Shown here: positions 16,160 to 23,949 of the stretch, one piece after another
Position numbering within the stretch: position 1 is the first letter of the stretch
How the letters are laid out: each line of letters begins with the position of its first letter
NCBI GenBank assembly: GCA_963746825.1
Contig: CAVVCU010000007.1
Span: 186,001 to 250,000 of the forward strand
Reading direction: 5' to 3'
Length of the DNA stretch: 64,000 bases
Source of the DNA: JACVRW01 sp963746825
Lineage (GTDB): Bacteria > Actinomycetota > Thermoleophilia > Solirubrobacterales > Thermoleophilaceae
Program-made: the position numbers and the translations under genes
Notes under the pieces: model-generated
The model's database searches: none
The model's input: the letters and a program-made list of their open reading frames with translations, nothing else
Told to the model about the DNA's origin: nothing

Positions 16160-17035
16160 ATGGCCCACAGCACCATCGCCCCCGAGCTCGGCGCCTCCTA
16201 CGAGCACTGCCGGCGCCTTCACCGCCGATTCGACCCCACCTATTACTGGGCCACGCGACGCCTGCCCGAGGACGTGCGCCCGGCGGTGCACGCGCTGTAC
16301 GCCTTCGTCCGCACGGCCGACGAGATCGTCGACGGCCCGGGCCGCCCAGCCGATCCGCAGGCGCGGCGAGCGGCGCTCGACCGCTGCGAGGAGGAGCTCG
16401 CGCTCGCCCGCGCGGGAGACCGCGCCCGGGACCCGGCGGTGGCCGCCCTGGTGGATGCCGCCGAGCGCCACGAGCTGCCGCTCGGCGAGCTCGATCTCTA
16501 CTTCGAGTCGATGCGCGTGGACTGCGGGCCGGTGCGCATCGAGACCTGGAACGAGCTCGAGGGCTACATGCAGGGCAGCGCCGGCTCGGTGGGGCGCATC
16601 CTCGCCGTGCTGCTCGACGTGCCCTCCCAGCAGCGCGACAGCTTCGTGAGCCTGGCGCTGGGCTTCCAGCTCACCAATTTCATCCGCGACGTGCGCCAGG
16701 ACTGGGAGCTCGACCGGATCTACCTGCCGGCCGAGGATCTCGAGCGCTTCGGGGTGTCCACCGAGGAGATCGCCCGGCGCGAGCCGAGCCCGGGCTTCCG
16801 GCATCTGCTCGCCCTCCAGGTCGGGCGGGCGCGCGGCCTCTTCGCCGAGAGCTCGCCCGCCGCCCAGGCCGTGAGCCCCGGCGTGCGGCGCGGGATCTTC
16901 ATGGCGCGCAGCGTCTACGGAGCCGTGCTCGACCGCGCCGAGCGCCTGAACTTCGACGTGCTGCGACACCGCACCGAGCTGCCGCCCTGGCGTTTGGCCG
17001 AGGCCGTGGCCCAGGGCCTCAGGGCCCGGACGTGA
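16160..17035 (+). CDS. Phytoene/squalene synthase family protein
   Basis: The 291-residue product would condense two prenyl diphosphates head to head, giving phytoene from geranylgeranyl-PP or squalene-type products. It has YYWATRRLPEDVRPAVHALYAFVRTADEIVD with the first Asp-rich motif DEIVD, the central GSVG motif and the second Asp-rich motif DVRQDWELDRIYLP. These are the Mg-diphosphate sites. It overlaps the next gene, an FAD reductase, by GTGA, so the two form a small isoprenoid operon. Phytoene synthase is favoured over squalene synthase on length and motif spacing, but the product is not certain. Confidence 0.85.
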   Translation: MAHSTIAPELGASYEHCRRLHRRFDPTYYWATRRLPEDVRPAVHALYAFVRTADEIVDGPGRPADPQARRAALDRCEEELALARAGDRARDPAVAALVDAAERHELPLGELDLYFESMRVDCGPVRIETWNELEGYMQGSAGSVGRILAVLLDVPSQQRDSFVSLALGFQLTNFIRDVRQDWELDRIYLPAEDLERFGVSTEEIARREPSPGFRHLLALQVGRARGLFAESSPAAQAVSPGVRRGIFMARSVYGAVLDRAERLNFDVLRHRTELPPWRLAEAVAQGLRART

Positions 17036-18168
17036 CCCGCCGCGCGACGCTGCGCGGCTCCGAGCGCACGCCCATCGAGCAGCGCGACGCGGACGTGCTG
17101 GTCTGCGGGGCCAGCTTCGCCGGACTGGCGGTGGCGCGCGAGCTGCACGACAGCGGCGCTGACGTGCTGCTGGTGGATCGCTACGAGATCGGCGAGCGCC
17201 AGACCTCGGCCTGCGCCGCGCCCTTGCCGTGGCTCGAGGCGCTCGGGCTGACCGCCGCGGTGCGCCAGGAGATTCCCTACATGAGCTTCCACACCCCGCA
17301 CGGGTCGGTGCGCTACCGCTTGCCGTGGAGCTGGGCCGCGTTCGACTACCGCGAGCTGTGCGAGCTGATGTTCGAGGCCTGCGACGCGCGCTTTGAGATC
17401 GCCAAGGTGGCCGGCCGCCGCGGTGACCGCGTGCTGACCGACCGCGGCGAGCTCAACGCCCCGCTGGTGGTGGACGCCCTGGGCTGGCGGCGCGTGCTGG
17501 CCAGCGACGGCAACCAACCGCCCGAGGCGCCGCTGTCGCGCGGCCTGGAGGTCCATCCCGACGGCGGCGGCGACGATCTCGACGTGTGGATCGAGCGCTC
17601 GCTGGTGCGGCGGGGCTATGGCTGGAGCGTCCCCGCGGCGGGTGAGCAGCGGGTGGGGGTCGGCTCGTACGAGCCGCGCGACCACGTCAAGCAGCCCACG
17701 ATCGCCCTCGCCGGGCGCCTCGGCCGGCCGGCCGTGCGCTACCAGGGCAACTGGTTTCCCCACCGCCTGCGCCGGGCCGCGCAGGACGGCGTCTTCTTCG
17801 TCGGCGATTCCGCCGGACACTGCTTCCCGCTGTCCGGCGAGGGCATCCGCACCGCCCTCTACTTCGGGATCGCCTGCGGCCGCGAGCTGGGCGCCGTGGT
17901 CGCGGGACGACGCACGCGCGACGAGGCGCTGCGCCGCTACGCGGCCTTCAGCGCCGGCCACGCGCGCGCGTTCGGGCTGGCCCTGCGCCTGCAGGGCCTA
18001 GTTCCGCGGCTGCCTCCGCGCCTGCTCACCGCCGGCCTCAAGGCCCTGGGGCGCGGGCCGCTGGTGCGGCGCTCTTTCTCCTGGTACCTGGAGCAGGCCC
18101 CGCCGGACTACGCGAGGGCAGCAGCGGTGGGCGCGCAGTCGCGCACGCCGAGCCACTCGTTGCCGTAG
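17032..18168 (+). CDS. FAD-dependent oxidoreductase of the geranylgeranyl reductase type
   Basis: The 378-residue product, starting at GTG 17032, has an N-terminal FAD-binding fold (VLVCGASFAGLAVARELHDSGADVLLVDR). The second FAD signature GVFFVGDSAGHCFPLSGEGIRTALYFG is near residues 255-285. The family reduces prenyl double bonds or modifies carotenoids. Coupling to a phytoene synthase suggests it saturates or otherwise modifies the same isoprenoid or carotenoid. The final ~20 residues overlap the convergent HxlR gene. No membrane helix or signal is evident. A halogenase or hydroxylase relative of the same fold cannot be excluded. Confidence 0.78.
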   Translation: MTRRATLRGSERTPIEQRDADVLVCGASFAGLAVARELHDSGADVLLVDRYEIGERQTSACAAPLPWLEALGLTAAVRQEIPYMSFHTPHGSVRYRLPWSWAAFDYRELCELMFEACDARFEIAKVAGRRGDRVLTDRGELNAPLVVDALGWRRVLASDGNQPPEAPLSRGLEVHPDGGGDDLDVWIERSLVRRGYGWSVPAAGEQRVGVGSYEPRDHVKQPTIALAGRLGRPAVRYQGNWFPHRLRRAAQDGVFFVGDSAGHCFPLSGEGIRTALYFGIACGRELGAVVAGRRTRDEALRRYAAFSAGHARAFGLALRLQGLVPRLPPRLLTAGLKALGRGPLVRRSFSWYLEQAPPDYARAAAVGAQSRTPSHSLP

Positions 18169-18449
18169 GTGCGCATGTCCTCGATCAGGGGCACGAGCGC
18201 CTCACCCTTGTCCGTGAGCGAATACTCCACTCGCGGCGGCACCTCGGGATAGGTGTGACGCTCCAGGATCCCCTGCTCCTCGAGCCCGCGCAGGCGCAGC
18301 GACAGCGTGCGCGGGCTGATCCCGGCCAGGGACCGCTCGAGCTCACAGAAGCGGCTGCGGCCCTCGGCCAGGTCGCGGATGAGGAGAATCGTCCACTTGC
18401 CGCAGATGATCTCCGCGGTGGCGCAGACGGGACAGGTCGGGTCCGGCAT
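18108..18449 (-). CDS. HxlR-family transcriptional regulator
   Basis: The 113-residue winged-helix protein has the HxlR pattern: CPVCATAEIICGKWTILLIRDL at the N-terminus with three Cys that could sense redox state or thiols, and RFCELERSLAGISPRTLSLRLRGLEEQGIL as the recognition helix. EYSLTDKGEALVPLI forms the wing. It would act as a dimer. A perfect 6+6 bp palindrome (ACTTCA-N5-TGAAGT) overlaps its own predicted promoter, suggesting autoregulation. The AIM24 gene behind it on the same strand may share control, though its own ribosome-binding site and promoter lie further upstream. Confidence 0.92.
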   Translation of the reverse strand: MPDPTCPVCATAEIICGKWTILLIRDLAEGRSRFCELERSLAGISPRTLSLRLRGLEEQGILERHTYPEVPPRVEYSLTDKGEALVPLIEDMRTYGNEWLGVRDCAPTAAALA

Positions 18450-18456
18450 GCACCCG

Positions 18457-18485
18457 ATTCTACCTAAGACTTCACAGAATGAAGT
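18457..18485 (-). promoter_or_regulatory. HxlR promoter with overlapping operator palindrome
   Basis: On the minus strand a -10 box TAGAAT (18462-18457) lies 7 nt before the ATG at 18449. The palindrome ACTTCA-CAGAA-TGAAGT occupies 18469-18485, covering the spacer/-35 region. That is the ideal position for a repressor that shuts off its own gene. Confidence 0.6.
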
Positions 18486-18486
18486 A

Positions 18487-19200
18487 TCAGCCGCTCAGGC
18501 TGTTGAGCAGGCCGCCCCCGCCCGAGCCGCCGCTGGCCGGCGTGCCGTACACGCGCCCCTCGCTCGGCTGAACCAGCACCCAGCCCGCGCCCGCGAACGC
18601 CATCTGGATCGACTCGCCCGAGCCGCGCCCGATGAAGTTCTTGAGCTTGACGTCGGTCTTGATGCTGGTCTGCACGCTCGAGGCCCAGGTGATGGCCGCC
18701 TGCGGATCGGCGAACGTCGGTGCGTCCCCGGTGTTGAGCAGAACCGGAGGGCCGTCGGAGATGATCGCCACCCAGCCGCTGCCCTGAAGGGCGGTGTTGA
18801 ACAGACCGCCGCCCATCATGCCGCTCGCTCCCTGGACGCGCTGGATGTCCCAGTCGATCCCGGAGTCGAAGGCCAGGAGGTTCTGGCCGTTGACGGTGAT
18901 GGCGTCGTTCTCGAGCTTGAGGAGGTGGATCTCCTGAGCGGTGTCCGCCAGGAACACCTCGCCCGTGCCGGACATCTTCATGAGGGTGGTGCCCTCGCCG
19001 GATACCGCCTTCTTGAGCATGCGGCTCATACCGCCCGAGCCCGCATGCTCGAAAGCCACATCGCCCTGGTAGGCGACCATCGAGCCGGCCTTGGCCTGGA
19101 TGGTTATCTGGTTGAGGCTCACCTTGAGCAGTTTCGAGTTCTGAAGTGCGAACGCTTCCTGTGACGCCGTCTCCTGGAACTCAGCGAGTGTGCTTTGCAA
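18487..19200 (-). CDS. AIM24 family protein
   Basis: The 237-residue beta-rich protein belongs to the AIM24/TraT-like family (former DUF124): QNSKLLKVSLNQITIQAKAGSMVAYQGDVAFEH, GTTLMKMSGTGEVFLADTAQEIHLLKLENDAITVNG and the terminal GRGSGESIQMAFAGAGWVLVQPSEG. The biochemical role is unknown; in bacteria these proteins are usually soluble homo-oligomers. The start is TTG 19200, chosen because a perfect AAGGAG lies 6 nt upstream. A Gly/Ser-rich tail (GGSGGGG) ends the protein. Confidence 0.9.
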   Translation of the reverse strand: MQSTLAEFQETASQEAFALQNSKLLKVSLNQITIQAKAGSMVAYQGDVAFEHAGSGGMSRMLKKAVSGEGTTLMKMSGTGEVFLADTAQEIHLLKLENDAITVNGQNLLAFDSGIDWDIQRVQGASGMMGGGLFNTALQGSGWVAIISDGPPVLLNTGDAPTFADPQAAITWASSVQTSIKTDVKLKNFIGRGSGESIQMAFAGAGWVLVQPSEGRVYGTPASGGSGGGGLLNSLSG

Positions 19201-19275
19201 GTCGGGCTCCTTCTCGAATTTGCGGGCCTACCCAATGTTCGACAGAACGATGGCAGTTCTGAAGGGCGGCGGCGA

Positions 19276-20385
19276 TCAGGCCGCGAACATGGAGTCGACC
19301 GACGTGCTGCGCTGGCCGTCGGAGCTCACGAGCAGCTTGAAGTCGTGGGGGTGGGTGGCCGCCTTCATGGCGTCCTCCATGGCCACCCGCCCGGCCTGGA
19401 CGTGGTGAAGCAGCGCCTGATCGAAGGTCTGCATCCCGTAGAAGGCGCCCTCGGAGATGACCTCGGGAAGCTTGCCCGTCTCCTCCGGATTCATGATCAT
19501 GTCGCGCACCCGGCCGGTCATGCGCATGATCTCGCAGGTGGCCACCCGGCCGGCGCGGTCGGGCGTCGGCACCAGGCGCTGAGACACCACGGCCTTGAGC
19601 GTGCCGGCCAGCATCGCGCGGGCCTGGCGCTGCTCGGTCTGCGGGAAGAAGTCGATGATCCGATTGACCGACTCCGCGGCGTCGACCGTGTGGATCGTCG
19701 AGAGCACGAGGTGGCCGGTCTCGGCGGCAGACAGCGCGGTGCGCACGGTCTCCTCGTCGCGCATCTCGCCCACGAGGATCACGTCGGGGTCCTGGCGCAG
19801 GACCCGGCGCAGGGCGCGGGCGAACGACGCCGTGTCCTCGCCCACCTCGCGCTGGTTGATGATCGACTGCTTGTCGCGGTGCAGGAACTCCACCGGATCC
19901 TCGATGGTCACGATGTGCTTCGCGTGGTTGGAGTTGATGTGGTTGATCATCGCCGCGAGCGTCGTCGACTTGCCCGAGCCGGTCGTGCCGGTGAGAAGGA
20001 TCAGCCCGCGCTCCTCTTCGGCGATCTCGTCGATCACGGCGGGCAGCATGAGCTCCTCGGCCGTTTTGATCTGAAAGGGAATGGCGCGACAGACGATCGA
20101 GACCGAGCCGCGCTGGACGAAGGCGTTCACGCGGAAGCGAGCGACCCCGGGGATCGAATAGGAGAAGTCGACCTCGCGCTCGGCGCGAAACGACTCGAGC
20201 TTGTTCTCGTCGGTGAGCATGTGGAACAGCGTGCGCTCGGTGTCCTCGGGCGACAGCGGCTCGACGTCGGGTATCGACACGAGCTTTCCGTGGCGGCGGA
20301 TGATCGGGGGGGCGGGAACCTTGAGATGGAGGTCCGAGCCCTCCGTCTCGATCACCTGCATCAGGGCAGCGTCAATGTCGAACAT
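19276..20385 (-). CDS. pilT: Type IV pilus retraction ATPase PilT
   Basis: The 369-residue secretion ATPase shows an N-terminal PAS-like domain (EGSDLHLKVPAPPIIRRHGKL). It also has Walker A GTTGSGKST (residues 133-141), the Asp box TIEDPVEFLH, Walker B DPDVILVGEMRDEET and the His box TGHLVLSTIHT. The GEMRD motif and the absence of a long N-terminal domain favour PilT (retraction) over PilB (extension). It would act as a hexamer at the inner face of a type IV pilus. No other pilus gene is in the window, so it is separated from its machine here. Confidence 0.93.
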   Translation of the reverse strand: MFDIDAALMQVIETEGSDLHLKVPAPPIIRRHGKLVSIPDVEPLSPEDTERTLFHMLTDENKLESFRAEREVDFSYSIPGVARFRVNAFVQRGSVSIVCRAIPFQIKTAEELMLPAVIDEIAEEERGLILLTGTTGSGKSTTLAAMINHINSNHAKHIVTIEDPVEFLHRDKQSIINQREVGEDTASFARALRRVLRQDPDVILVGEMRDEETVRTALSAAETGHLVLSTIHTVDAAESVNRIIDFFPQTEQRQARAMLAGTLKAVVSQRLVPTPDRAGRVATCEIMRMTGRVRDMIMNPEETGKLPEVISEGAFYGMQTFDQALLHHVQAGRVAMEDAMKAATHPHDFKLLVSSDGQRSTSVDSMFAA

Positions 20386-20449
20386 GCCCTTGGAATCGGC
20401 AGGGTAGCCCCGGCGCTGAAGGGCTCGCCGGCCGGCCTGGACCGCCCAT

Positions 20450-20480
20450 GGCGAGAACTAAGCGCGGCGAGAACTAAGCG
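20450..20480. repeat. Tandem 16-bp duplication spanning the sigA stop codon
   Basis: GGCGAGAACTAAGCG occurs twice head to tail (20450-20464 and 20466-20480). The right copy contains the sigA stop (CTA on the plus strand at 20474-20476); the left copy repeats it 16 bp downstream in the transcript. Confidence 0.85.
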
Positions 20481-21568
20481 ACGTCGCGCAGCTTCTGCGC
20501 TTCGGCCAGCGACTGCAGCTTCTTGAGCGACTGGTTCTCGATCTGGCGGATGCGCTCGCGCGTGACGTTGAACGTGCGGCCCACCTCGTCGAGGGTGCGT
20601 GGGTGCTCGCCGCCCAGGCCGTAGCGCAGCTCCAGCACGCGGCGCTCACGGTAGGAGAGGTTCTCGAGCGCCTCGCGCAGCGCTTCCTTGGTCAGGATCT
20701 CCGCCGCGCGCTCGTAAGGCGACTCGGCCCGCTCGTCGGCGATGAACTGGCCGAACTCGGACTCCTCCTCGTCGCCCACGGGCTTCTCGAGCGATACCGG
20801 CGCCTGGGCCGAGCGCTTGATCGACTCGACCTCGTCGGGCTCGATCCCCGTGTGCTCGGCGATCTCCTCCGGGGTCGGCTCGCGACCGAGCTCGGTCACC
20901 AGCTTGCGCTCCGCGCGGCCGATCTTGTTGAGCTTCTCGACCACGTGCACCGGAATGCGGATCGTGCGCGCCTTGTCGGCCAGCGCACGGGCGATCGCCT
21001 GGCGGATCCACCAGGTGGCGTAGGTCGAGAACTTGAAGCCCTTGCGGTAGTCGAACTTCTCCGCCGCGCGGACCAGGCCGAGCGTGCCCTCCTGGATGAG
21101 GTCGAGGAAGGGCAGGCCCTGGTTGCGGTAGTTCTTGGCGATCGAGACCACCAGGCGCAGGTTGGACTCGACCATCTTCTGCTTGGCGTCGAGGTCGCCG
21201 CGCTCGATGCGCTTGGCCAGGTCGACCTCCTCCTGCGCGGTGAGCAGGCGGACCTTGCCGATGTCCTTCAGGAACAGCTGAAGGGAATCGGTGGTCATGT
21301 CCGGCTTGAGGTCGATGGCCGCCTTCTTGCGGCGGCTGCGCCGGTCGACGGCGCGCTCGACCTGCGGCTCGGCGGCGGTGGGATCGTCCTCCACGAGGTC
21401 GATCTCACTCTTCTCGAGGTAGCCGTGCAGCTCCTCGATATCGCCCTCGTCCACGTCGACCTCGGCCAGAGCGGTGGCGACCTCGGCGTAGGTCAGCACT
21501 CCGGTCTGCTTGCCCTTGGCCAGCAGCAGTCGGACCTCTTCAAGCTCTTGCAGTTCGGCTACAGACAT
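20474..21568 (-). CDS. rpoD: Primary RNA polymerase sigma factor (SigA/RpoD)
   Basis: The 364-residue product is a group 1/2 sigma-70 factor. It has a sigma 1.1-like N-terminus with acidic stretches (DVDEGDIEELHGYLEK) and region 1.2-2.4 (DSLQLFLKDIGKVRLLTAQEEVDLAKRIE, NLRLVVSIAKNYRNQGLPFLDLIQEG, RKGFKFSTYATWWIRQAI). Region 3 and region 4 follow, ending TLDEVGRTFNVTRERIRQIENQSLKKL. Length and full set of regions fit the housekeeping factor of an actinobacterium. It is preceded by a GGGAAAGAG ribosome-binding region and is monocistronic. It would recognise the TTGAC/TANNNT promoters seen in this window. Confidence 0.94.
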   Translation of the reverse strand: MSVAELQELEEVRLLLAKGKQTGVLTYAEVATALAEVDVDEGDIEELHGYLEKSEIDLVEDDPTAAEPQVERAVDRRSRRKKAAIDLKPDMTTDSLQLFLKDIGKVRLLTAQEEVDLAKRIERGDLDAKQKMVESNLRLVVSIAKNYRNQGLPFLDLIQEGTLGLVRAAEKFDYRKGFKFSTYATWWIRQAIARALADKARTIRIPVHVVEKLNKIGRAERKLVTELGREPTPEEIAEHTGIEPDEVESIKRSAQAPVSLEKPVGDEEESEFGQFIADERAESPYERAAEILTKEALREALENLSYRERRVLELRYGLGGEHPRTLDEVGRTFNVTRERIRQIENQSLKKLQSLAEAQKLRDVA

Positions 21569-21687
21569 CTCTTTCCCACGTTAAAGCTACACACGGCGAA
21601 GCGAATCGACCGAGAGCGGAATTTCCGGGCACCACGATAGCCCGCCACAGCGTCTTTGTCCCCTCCTCTGCTCATGGCCCAAACCTC

Positions 21688-21714
21688 TTGACCCGCGACC
21701 ACCGCCTCTAGACT
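21688..21714 (+). promoter_or_regulatory. Candidate promoter of the moeA operon
   Basis: TTGACC (21688-21693) and TAGACT (21709-21714) are separated by 15 bp, slightly short of the ideal. Transcription would begin at or just before the ATG at 21723, giving a nearly leaderless mRNA. Confidence 0.35.
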
Positions 21715-21722
21715 GCGCGCTC

Positions 21723-22034
21723 ATGGACGACGACGGCGGCGTACTCGGCAATCTTCCCCGTTCTCGGCCCGGGCAGCGCAGCGCCAAGCGCGACGCCACG
21801 AGCAGGACGGCGGCCAAGCCCCGGGCGAAGGCCGTCCGCAAACCGGCAGCGCCCGTGAGCAAACCGGCCCCGCCCGTGCGCAAGCCGGCCCCGCCCGTCC
21901 CAGAGGAGCCCGCGAGCACCGGAGGCAATCCGGTCGACAAGGTCGTGGGCGCCGTCTCGTCGGTTGCCGGCGGCGGCGCACGCGCGGCCACGGGGGTCGC
22001 GCGTGAGGTGCTGCGCCGCCTGCCACGGCCCTAG
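21723..22034 (+). CDS. Small Lys/Pro/Ala-rich basic protein
   Basis: The 103-residue product is strongly basic and low in complexity. Its middle has repeats of the type KPAPPV/RKPAPPV (residues about 35-60), and its C-terminus has an amphipathic or weakly hydrophobic segment, NPVDKVVGAVSSVAGGGARAATGVAREVLRRL. The composition resembles DNA-binding or linker tails, but no fold is recognisable. It lies 29 bp before moeA on the same strand with a credible promoter, which supports its being a gene. Confidence 0.5.
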   Translation: MDDDGGVLGNLPRSRPGQRSAKRDATSRTAAKPRAKAVRKPAAPVSKPAPPVRKPAPPVPEEPASTGGNPVDKVVGAVSSVAGGGARAATGVAREVLRRLPRP

Positions 22035-22063
22035 ACCGGTCTTCTAGCCGGGCGCGCCGCCCA

Positions 22064-23257
22064 GTGGCCGATCTCATCTCCATCGACGAGGCCCGCCGCC
22101 GGGTGCTCGAAGCCGTGCGCCCGCTCGAAACCGAGGACGTCGTCCTGTCCGACGCCCTCGGGCGCGTGCTCGCGCGCGACGTGGAGAGCCCGATCGACGT
22201 GCCGCCCTTCGACAACTCGGCCATGGACGGGTTCGCCGTGCGCGCCGGGCCGGTCGCGGAGCTCGAGGTGGTCGGCGAGTCGCGGGCGGGCCGCCCCTCG
22301 CCGCGCGGCGTCGATCCGGGGACGGCCATCCGCATCTCGACCGGCGCGCAGCTGCCTGAGGGCGCCACGGCCGTGGTGCCGGTGGAACGCGCCCGGACCG
22401 GGGAAGGCTCCGACGCCCGCGTGCTCGTGGAGGCCGCGGCCGAGGGCGCCAACGTCCGCCGCGCCGGCGAGGACGTCCGCTCTGGAGACCGGGTTCTGGC
22501 GGCGGGCACCTCGATCGGTCCCGCCGAGCTCGGCGTGGCCGCCTCGATCGGGTGTCATGTCCTGCCGTGCGCGAGAAGGCCCAGGGTGGCTTTGCTCCTG
22601 ACCGGTGACGAGCTGATCGAGCCGGGAGACGATCTCGCGCCGGGCCAGATATACAGCTCCAACGCCTACGCGCTGGCCGGCCTCGTGGAGCGCTTCCACG
22701 CCCAGCTCGTGTTCCGGGCGACCGTGGGCGATTCAGCCGAGGCGACCCGCGAGGCCCTCGCGCGCGCCCTCGACGAGGCGGACGTGGTCTGTGTATCGGG
22801 CGGCGTCTCGGTGGGCCCGCACGATCACGTGAAGCCGGCGCTGCACGAGCTCGGGGTGAGCGAGCGCTTCTGGGGCGTCGCTCTGCGCCCCGGCAAGCCG
22901 ACCTGGTTCGGCTCGCGCGACGGCACCCTCGTCTTCGGGCTTCCCGGGAACCCGGTCTCGGCCATGGTCACCTTCCTGCTCTTCGCGCGGCCCGCGCTGG
23001 CCGCGCTGCAGGGCAACCACCCCCCTGCCCCCCGCGTCTCCGCGGTGCTCGACGATCCCGTCCGCCTCATGCCGACCCGAGAGCAGGCGGTGCGTGTCGG
23101 GCTGTCGCTGGCGGCCGACGGCTGGCACGCGGCCCCCACCGGGGCGCAGGAGTCGCACCGCCTGACCTCGATGCTGGGAGCGGCGGCGCTGGCCATGGTC
23201 CCGCGCGGCGAGGGCGAGGCGGCCCGCGGCACCACGGTCGAGGTCGAGCTGCTGTGA
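22064..23257 (+). CDS. moeA: Molybdopterin molybdenumtransferase MoeA
   Basis: MoeA inserts molybdate into adenylylated molybdopterin in the last step of molybdenum cofactor synthesis. The 397-residue product has the N-terminal MADLISIDEARRRVLEAV and the catalytic-cleft motif PPFDNSAMDGFAVRA. RISTGAQLPEGATAVVPVE and the MogA-like domain with LLLTGDELIEPG, SGGVSVGPHDHVK and FGLPGNPVSAMVTF follow. The start is GTG 22064. It overlaps the next gene by GTGA, so that unknown protein is translationally coupled to it. No other moa/moe gene is in the window. Confidence 0.94.
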   Translation: MADLISIDEARRRVLEAVRPLETEDVVLSDALGRVLARDVESPIDVPPFDNSAMDGFAVRAGPVAELEVVGESRAGRPSPRGVDPGTAIRISTGAQLPEGATAVVPVERARTGEGSDARVLVEAAAEGANVRRAGEDVRSGDRVLAAGTSIGPAELGVAASIGCHVLPCARRPRVALLLTGDELIEPGDDLAPGQIYSSNAYALAGLVERFHAQLVFRATVGDSAEATREALARALDEADVVCVSGGVSVGPHDHVKPALHELGVSERFWGVALRPGKPTWFGSRDGTLVFGLPGNPVSAMVTFLLFARPALAALQGNHPPAPRVSAVLDDPVRLMPTREQAVRVGLSLAADGWHAAPTGAQESHRLTSMLGAAALAMVPRGEGEAARGTTVEVELL

Positions 23258-23949
23258 GGCCACGCGATCCCCGGCGCCTCCTCGAGCGCCGGCGCCGCGC
23301 GCGGGCGCGCGTGAACATCGTCTCCGTCGAGCAGCCCAGCTACGACAGCGACGGCAGCGTCGGCTCGAAGCAGGTGGCCGAGGTGACGCTGCCGCGAGCG
23401 GAGTTCGACAAGCTCTGGTCGCCCGAGTACCTCGAGCGCCTCGCGCGCACGTACTGGCACTTCCTCTCGCGCATCTCGCTGGGAATCCTACGGGTGCTCT
23501 ACACGGAGACCTCGCGCGAGGTGGTGGCTTTTAGGAGGCCCTTCGTGCTGTTGCGCTTTCGCGCTCCGGAGTACCACACCGAGGACCTGTGCGGAACGGT
23601 CACCTGGCCGATCGACCGGGGCATACTGGTGGCCCCGAGCGGCCGCAACCGCGGCTACCTGCGCCTGACCGTCCGCCGTCCTGCCGAGGTGGACGGGGGC
23701 GCGGAGGTCACCGCCACGGTCACCTCTGAGGTCTCCAACTTCTACCCGCTGCTGGCCGGCTGGGGGTGGTACGCGCGAATCGGCAGGGTCATCTACAACG
23801 AGACCCAGCTGCGCATCCACGTGATCGTGACCTACGCCTTTCTTCGCTCGCTGGCGAACCTCGAGCTCGAGCCGTCGCCCGTGGGCTCGCTCAGGCCAGC
23901 CGCTCGCCCACGATCTCCCGCAGCTTCGCCCGGTCGTGGCGAGCCGTGA
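23254..23949 (+). CDS. Conserved hypothetical protein coupled to MoeA
   Basis: The 231-residue product starts at GTG 23254 within the moeA stop. An Arg-rich leader of about 20 residues precedes a folded domain (VNIVSVEQPSYDSDGSVGSK, EYLERLARTYWHFLSRISLGILRVLYTETSREV). WYARIGRVIYNETQLRIHVIVTYAFLRSLANLE forms the C-terminus. Patterns such as VLLRFRAPEYHTED and GTVTWPIDRGILVAP suggest a beta-sheet ligand-binding fold, but I do not recognise the family. A shorter start at GTG 23311 is possible. The last 59 bases overlap convergent glpX. The coupling hints at a role near molybdenum enzymes, but that is only inference. Confidence 0.7.
   Translation: MRPRDPRRLLERRRRARARVNIVSVEQPSYDSDGSVGSKQVAEVTLPRAEFDKLWSPEYLERLARTYWHFLSRISLGILRVLYTETSREVVAFRRPFVLLRFRAPEYHTEDLCGTVTWPIDRGILVAPSGRNRGYLRLTVRRPAEVDGGAEVTATVTSEVSNFYPLLAGWGWYARIGRVIYNETQLRIHVIVTYAFLRSLANLELEPSPVGSLRPAARPRSPAASPGRGEP

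Noticed and set aside
19276..20385. Full type IV pilus locus
   Set aside because: Only a PilT-type ATPase is present. No pilin, PilB, PilC, PilM-Q or prepilin peptidase gene lies in the window.
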